Shown here in pieces: positions 6,453 to 9,762 of a DNA stretch of 9,762 nt. Made by a program: the position numbers and the translations under genes. The DNA is from Acidiferrobacterales bacterium (GTDB taxonomy: Bacteria > Pseudomonadota > Gammaproteobacteria > Acidiferrobacterales > Sulfurifustaceae): positions 1-9,762 of the forward strand of contig CAKKQL010000100.1 of NCBI GenBank assembly GCA_919902095.1. Direction: 5' to 3'. Numbering within the stretch: the first letter of the stretch is position 1; each line of letters opens with the position of its first letter. Below the pieces are notes generated by a model, which saw only the letters and a list, made by a program, of their open reading frames with translations, had not been told where the DNA came from and made no database searches.

Positions 6453-7558
6453 TCGTCCGCCTTCACCGGCTCGCCGCTGGCGCCGATATCGGGCTTCACC
6501 AGAACCTTGAGAATATCGTGACGTTCCCGGCGGCGCTTGTGTGCATATAACTTTCCCATCGTTTCGGCCACCCCCTCCAAACCGATCTGATGGCTCACCA
6601 GTGCTGACGGGCGCAGACCCCGACGCATCAACTCGAGTGTCGTCAGCCAGTCACTGGGGCCGTCGCCTTGATATGTGGAATTCCAGGTACCCAGGATGTG
6701 GAGCTCCTTGCGCAGCACCGAGCTGACCAGCTTCTGAGGCAACTCAAGGCTGTCGGAGATGTTACCCATCCAGACCACCGTGCCGCCCGGCTCGGCCAAC
6801 TCAAGGGACATGCGAAAAGTATGAGGAACGCCGGAAGCCTCCAGGATCACCGGAAACCTTCCACGGTTGGCCTCGATGTATGCCCCCCAGGCCTGCTCGT
6901 CAGCCAGATGCTCGACAGCGGCGCCCGCGCGTGCGCCGACCTGCAGCTTGTAATCATTGCGGTCGATAAGAGTGACCGAGACCTGCGGACAGAGCATCCG
7001 CAGGATCTGTACGGCATTCAGTCCCAAAAAGCCCGCGCCCAGAATGGCGATGTCGCGACGCTGGTGCACGCTGTCTTGCCGCAGGAGGCCCGCCTTGTCG
7101 AGCGCGTGCACCACGACAGCGACCGGCTCGACGAGCGCCGCGTCCTCGAAACTCAGGCCGTCAGGCAATCGGAGGAGGTTCCAGTCGCGAACGTTGAGGT
7201 ACTCGGCAAATCCGCCATGACGACGGGAACCGTAATAATCGTAGGATACGCAGCGTGCATAATTCCGGCTGGCGCACGCCGCACATTTGCCGCAGGGAAT
7301 CAACGGAAACACCACAACGCGATCACCGGCACGGAAGCGGGAGGAAGCCGTCTTGCCGCAGGCAACCACTTCGCCGGCGAGCTCGTGACCCATGATCAGC
7401 GGATAGAAATAGGCGCCACTGTCGAAGGCCCGAGGCACATCCGAGGAACACACACCGGCGGCCCTGACGGCGACGCGACACTCATCGGCGGCGAGCACCG
7501 GTATGGGTACCTCGACATACTCGAGCACCTGATTCGCCCTGAGGATGACAGCCTTCAT
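6449..7558 (-). CDS. Zinc-dependent dehydrogenase related to galactitol-1-phosphate 5-dehydrogenase (GatD-like)
   Basis: Medium-chain dehydrogenase/reductase, 369 residues, and the first gene of the minus-strand cluster. Seen: catalytic zinc ligands C37 (GVCSSD) and H58-E59 (MGHELAG) with E144 in LVEP. The structural zinc Cys are 89, 92, 95 and 103. The Rossmann GAGFLG is at 174-179, and D199 ends strand 2 (VTLIDRND), which favours NAD(H). Several stretches closely recall E. coli GatD from memory: SSDVPRAF.SGAYFYP, VFPLIPC, YDYYGSRRHGGFAEY, ILEASGVP and LRKELHILGTWN. Known: GatD oxidises galactitol 1-phosphate to tagatose 6-phosphate. Start: ATG 7558 has AAGGA at 7570-7574, 11 bases upstream. 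The last bases overlap the GT2 gene by 4. Inference: in a polysaccharide setting it probably runs in reverse, turning a ketose phosphate into an alditol phosphate, or it oxidises a sugar intermediate. The C-terminal tail after DILKVLVKP is a short polar extension of no known role. Confidence 0.94.
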   Translation of the reverse strand: MKAVILRANQVLEYVEVPIPVLAADECRVAVRAAGVCSSDVPRAFDSGAYFYPLIMGHELAGEVVACGKTASSRFRAGDRVVVFPLIPCGKCAACASRNYARCVSYDYYGSRRHGGFAEYLNVRDWNLLRLPDGLSFEDAALVEPVAVVVHALDKAGLLRQDSVHQRRDIAILGAGFLGLNAVQILRMLCPQVSVTLIDRNDYKLQVGARAGAAVEHLADEQAWGAYIEANRGRFPVILEASGVPHTFRMSLELAEPGGTVVWMGNISDSLELPQKLVSSVLRKELHILGTWNSTYQGDGPSDWLTTLELMRRGLRPSALVSHQIGLEGVAETMGKLYAHKRRRERHDILKVLVKPDIGASGEPVKADE

Positions 7559-7569
7559 TAAATATCTTG

Positions 7570-7574
7570 TCCTT
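7570..7574 (-). promoter_or_regulatory. Ribosome binding site of the GatD-like dehydrogenase gene
   Basis: The minus strand reads AAGGA, 11 bases before the ATG at 7558. This is the clearest Shine-Dalgarno in the window and it fixes the start of the first gene of the cluster. The leader upstream can form a nested hairpin (CCGGGU at 7632-7627 with ACCCGG at 7591-7586, and CCUC/GAGG between them), placing the site just downstream of the stem. Confidence 0.55.
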
Positions 7575-7647
7575 CCGCGGACGGGCCGGGTTCACCGCCC
7601 CTCAATGAGGCATGCAGATCGGCCGGACCCGGTATCGCGGTCTTGAT

Positions 7648-7719
7648 CTATAACATAATAATTGCTGCATCTGGTTCGCGATTCCGGCCAAGCCGCGCGC
7701 AGCGCTGTAAATGTTATAG
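7648..7719. repeat. 9-base inverted repeat with 54-base spacer in the divergent promoter region
   Basis: CTATAACAT at 7648-7656 is the exact reverse complement of ATGTTATAG at 7711-7719. The two arms lie in the AT-rich part of the intergenic region, facing the two divergent genes. They may be two divergent -10 boxes, or half-sites for a shared regulator that bridges both promoters. The match ends sharply at 9 bases, so chance is possible in AT-rich DNA. Confidence 0.35.
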
Positions 7720-7813
7720 CCCCCTGAAAAATGCGGCTATTATAGGCTGCACCAGTAACGTAATATAAAAAGCAAAGCTGTCATTCCAAATCGACCGTCG
7801 AGGCCGTCCGCTG

Positions 7814-9274
7814 ATGACCAAAATGAGAGTCGCGTTGATCTGGCCGAAAGGCTTTGACCCCAAATACGTCATGCCACTGGCGCTGGGGTATCTCAAAAGC
7901 AATCTCAGCAACGAGAATTACGACGTCCGCATCTTCGACAACTCCCTGCGGAACATCGGCGCTGATTCACAGGAGTTCGCCGACGAACTGCGAAACTTCG
8001 ACCCGCACGTCGTGGGTGTCTCCTGCTGGTCGCCCACGTTCCGTGAAGGGCTCCGGATCGTGCAGCTGTCGAAAAGCCTCAACCCCGACGTGATCACGGT
8101 CGCGGGCGGATCGCACATCGCAAGCTATGCCGACAAAGTCATGTCGCACAAGGAATTCGATTTCATTTTCCGCGGCGAATCCGAGCTCTCGTTTCCCGTG
8201 TTTCTCGATCAACTGCGGCGTCCTGATCCGGATTGGGCCCTCGTGCGCGGCCTCGTCTATCGCGGGGCGTCCGGCGAGCTCGTCCGGAACGAGATGGAGC
8301 GCCGGGACGATCTGGATGTCATCCGCATTCCCGACTATGACGCGATGAACCTGCAAGGCTATTACCAGATCGGTTACCGCTGGAATACGCCCGTCAAGCA
8401 CAATGCGCCCGTCTGGGTGACGCGGGGTTGCCCCTACCGCTGCACCTTCTGCGCCGCCCCCGAACTGAACGGTAAACCGGTCCGCAAGCACGGCATTCCC
8501 TACATGCTGGACTGGATCCGATACCTGTATCACGAAAATGGCGTTCGCTGGATAAACATCATTGACGACAATTTTACATACGACAAACGCTATGCCAAGG
8601 CGTTCTGCCAGGCCGTGATTGGTCTCCAGCTCAAGGATCTCGGCTTCGGCACGCCCAATGGCATACGCATGTCGAAAGGCGACCCCGAGCTCTGGAAACT
8701 CATGAAACAGGCCGGCTGGCGCACGCTCATCGTTGCGCCCGAGAGCGGCTCGGAACACACCTTAAAAATCATGCAAAAAGACCTCAAGATCGAGATCGTA
8801 CCGCGGGTCGTGCATGAAATCCGGGAAGCGGGGCTCAAGGTCCAGGCTTTCTTCATCCTCGGGTATCCCGGCGAGAGGAAGGAGGACTTGGAAAAAACCG
8901 CGGCGTTGATCCAGGAATGCAGATTCAACTTCGTCTTCATGAACAATTTCCAGCCGCTCCCGGGCACGCCCGTGTACGACGATCTTGTAGCGCACGGGGA
9001 AATCCCGGACGGCCTGCTGCCGACCAACTACTCCGACGGCAGCAGGGCCTACACGCCACCCGAACTCAAGGATTTCAATTTTCCGAGATTCATCCTGAAA
9101 ACCTATCTGCTCATGTGCCTGCGGGACCCCCTGAACGTCCCGTACATGATCACGCTATTTGATCCCCTGATGCTGGCCAAAAAGCTGTTCCTGAACACCG
9201 CAAATATGCTGCTATCAAGGCACAAGGCGGCAAGCAGCGGAAGCGCGCCCACCGCGCCCGCACCACATCCATAA
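7814..9274 (+). CDS. B12-binding-domain radical SAM protein of unknown substrate
   Basis: A 486-residue radical SAM enzyme with an N-terminal cobalamin-binding-type domain. Seen: a Rossmann-like domain at about 5-130 with VALIWP, PLALGYLKSNL, VVGVSCWSP, VAGGSHIAS and FDFIFRGESE, all typical of the BchE-like B12-binding class. The radical SAM cluster motif is C206, C210 and C213 in RGCPYRCTFC. Further core motifs are IIDDNFTYD (249-257), APESGSEHTL (308-317) and FFILGYPGE (346-354). The canonical DxHxxG cobalamin motif is not evident (FDNSLRNIG at 41-49), which many members of this class also lack. Known: such enzymes catalyse methylations, ring formation or rearrangements in lipids, pigments and antibiotics. 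Start: ATG 7814 has GAGG at 7800-7803, 10 bases upstream; ATG 7823 is an alternative. The C-terminal 130 residues after the barrel are not recognised and end in a Ala/Pro-rich tail. It is transcribed divergently from the polysaccharide cluster. Inference: modification of a glycan or lipid carrier is possible but unproven. Confidence 0.95.
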   Translation: MTKMRVALIWPKGFDPKYVMPLALGYLKSNLSNENYDVRIFDNSLRNIGADSQEFADELRNFDPHVVGVSCWSPTFREGLRIVQLSKSLNPDVITVAGGSHIASYADKVMSHKEFDFIFRGESELSFPVFLDQLRRPDPDWALVRGLVYRGASGELVRNEMERRDDLDVIRIPDYDAMNLQGYYQIGYRWNTPVKHNAPVWVTRGCPYRCTFCAAPELNGKPVRKHGIPYMLDWIRYLYHENGVRWINIIDDNFTYDKRYAKAFCQAVIGLQLKDLGFGTPNGIRMSKGDPELWKLMKQAGWRTLIVAPESGSEHTLKIMQKDLKIEIVPRVVHEIREAGLKVQAFFILGYPGERKEDLEKTAALIQECRFNFVFMNNFQPLPGTPVYDDLVAHGEIPDGLLPTNYSDGSRAYTPPELKDFNFPRFILKTYLLMCLRDPLNVPYMITLFDPLMLAKKLFLNTANMLLSRHKAASSGSAPTAPAPHP

Positions 9275-9445
9275 TCCGGTCCGAAAGCGCACCGTCTGCC
9301 GGCAGTGCGTCTCTCCCGCTCCGCTGCCGGTGGTTTGATGACCGCCGGGGACAGGGATACCATGTGCCATCTTGTGTCCAACGCGCGAACAATAAAGCTG
9401 GCAAACGTGCGCCTGACCACATCCGGATAATGGTTCACCCAGATA

Positions 9446-9762
9446 ATGCCCACGCCCCTGCCCGTCGGCTCGCCTGCTCCGCAGACGCATAAAATATTAC
9501 CCCTGCTCGGCATCATATCCGTGGCCATCCTCAGCTACGGCCGAGTGTGGCTCATTCACGATCCAATCTGGGATGACAACGCCTGGCTGCTTTCAATTTA
9601 TTCGACAGCAAGTCTGGACGCGTATCTTCAAACTGGCGTGGCCGGCATGCGCCGTATCCCGCTTACTGCTTTCACTTATTACTTCTTTTCGCCGCATTAT
9701 TACAGTCCCAACTATTTCTACGGACTCTGGCATGGCATTAACACGCTCACGCTGCTGGCATC
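9446..9762 (+). CDS. Membrane protein, possibly GT-C-like, truncated by window end
   Basis: An open frame from ATG 9446 runs off the right edge, with 105 complete codons visible and no stop. Seen: a short Pro-rich N-terminus (MPTPLPVGSPAPQTHKI), a hydrophobic helix at about 17-36 (ILPLLGIISVAILSYG), then an outer-loop-like stretch with adjacent acids, HDPIWDDNAWLLSIY (38-52), and an aromatic-rich part (FTYYFFSPHYY). It ends entering a second hydrophobic segment (INTLTLLA). Known: GT-C glycosyltransferases and related envelope proteins carry an Asp-Asp or Asp-x-Asp in the first loop after helix 1. Inference: a GT-C-like transferase acting on lipid-linked sugars, in line with the locus. An in-frame stop at 9428-9430 makes 9446 the first possible ATG. 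The ribosome binding site is weak (GGATAA, about 15 bases upstream). It lies 171 bases after the radical SAM gene. Confidence 0.75.
   Translation, partial: MPTPLPVGSPAPQTHKILPLLGIISVAILSYGRVWLIHDPIWDDNAWLLSIYSTASLDAYLQTGVAGMRRIPLTAFTYYFFSPHYYSPNYFYGLWHGINTLTLLA

Larger units (their letters stand above)
7559..7813. promoter_or_regulatory. AT-rich divergent promoter region between the two transcription units
   Basis: This 255-base gene-free stretch separates the minus-strand cluster from the plus-strand radical SAM gene. Its middle (about 7645-7775) is visibly richer in A+T than the genes on either side. The motif TGTTATAG occurs once in each direction: on the minus strand within 7655-7648 and on the plus strand within 7712-7719. 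Each resembles an extended -10 (TGnTATAxx), and each would give a leader of roughly 80-90 bases to its gene. No good -35 hexamer was found at the right distance for either. TAATATAAAA (7761-7770) is another possible plus-strand -10. No homology to a known operator or riboswitch was recognised. Placing promoters here follows from gene orientation; the exact boxes are inference. Confidence 0.45.

Noticed and set aside
6668..7561. Long plus-strand open frame of 297 codons antisense to the GatD-like dehydrogenase
   Set aside because: The translation shows no family motif and a composition typical of a shadow frame, while the opposite strand carries a complete, motif-rich dehydrogenase.
7716..7740. 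ATAGCC/GGCTAT hairpin as a terminator or attenuator before the radical SAM gene
   Set aside because: There are only six base pairs with a 13-base loop, and it coincides with the possible promoter boxes. There is no T-run.
7967..8758. Minus-strand open frame of 263 codons antisense to the radical SAM gene
   Set aside because: It lies fully inside the radical SAM gene, which has intact catalytic motifs. The antisense product has no recognisable domain and no ribosome binding site was seen.
9296..9335. Inverted repeat CCGGCAG/CTGCCGG after the radical SAM gene as a terminator
   Set aside because: The arms are 7 bases (9299-9305 and 9324-9330) with an 18-base loop, and only TGGTTT follows instead of a T-run. 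It is too weak to call as an intrinsic terminator.
9103..9528. Minus-strand open frame of 141 codons over the end of the radical SAM gene and the start of the last gene
   Set aside because: It overlaps coding sequence on both sides. The product is low in motifs and rich in Arg and Ala, as expected for a shadow.

Overview
The window is G+C-rich by eye, almost fully coding, and uses short intergenic gaps and ATGA overlaps. It looks like an accessory surface-polysaccharide (capsule, O-antigen or similar glycan) locus of a Gram-negative, probably proteobacterial, organism. The genus cannot be told from the sequence. No RNA gene, insertion sequence, CRISPR array or phage gene was seen.

Layout. 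Eight genes lie on the minus strand and form one tight cluster transcribed from about 7640 down through position 1. In order of transcription they are: a GatD-like medium-chain polyol(-phosphate) dehydrogenase (7558-6449), a GT2 glycosyltransferase (6452-5739), a short glycerophosphodiesterase-fold protein (5716-5135), a polytopic membrane protein resembling GT-C enzymes (about 5082-3157), a second zinc-dependent sorbitol-dehydrogenase-type enzyme (about 3148-2081), a ribulose-phosphate/allulose-6-phosphate 3-epimerase family protein (2069-1368), a xylose-isomerase-like TIM-barrel protein (1371-460), and a sugar-phosphate nucleotidyltransferase cut by the window start (440-<1). A 255-base AT-rich divergent region (7559-7813) separates them from two plus-strand genes: a B12-binding-domain radical SAM protein (7814-9274) and the start of a membrane protein (9446->9762) that is truncated by the window end.

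How the genes may work together (inference). Two sugar-alcohol-type dehydrogenases, a ketose-phosphate 3-epimerase, a TIM-barrel isomerase and a nucleotidyltransferase make a plausible set for producing an unusual nucleotide-activated alditol or ketose, for example a hexitol or pentitol phosphate made from a ketose phosphate. The GT2 enzyme and the GT-C-like membrane proteins would then build or decorate a glycan. The phosphodiesterase-like protein would fit a phosphodiester-linked polyol. The substrates are not determined by the sequence. The radical SAM protein may modify the glycan or a lipid, but this is only suggested by its position.
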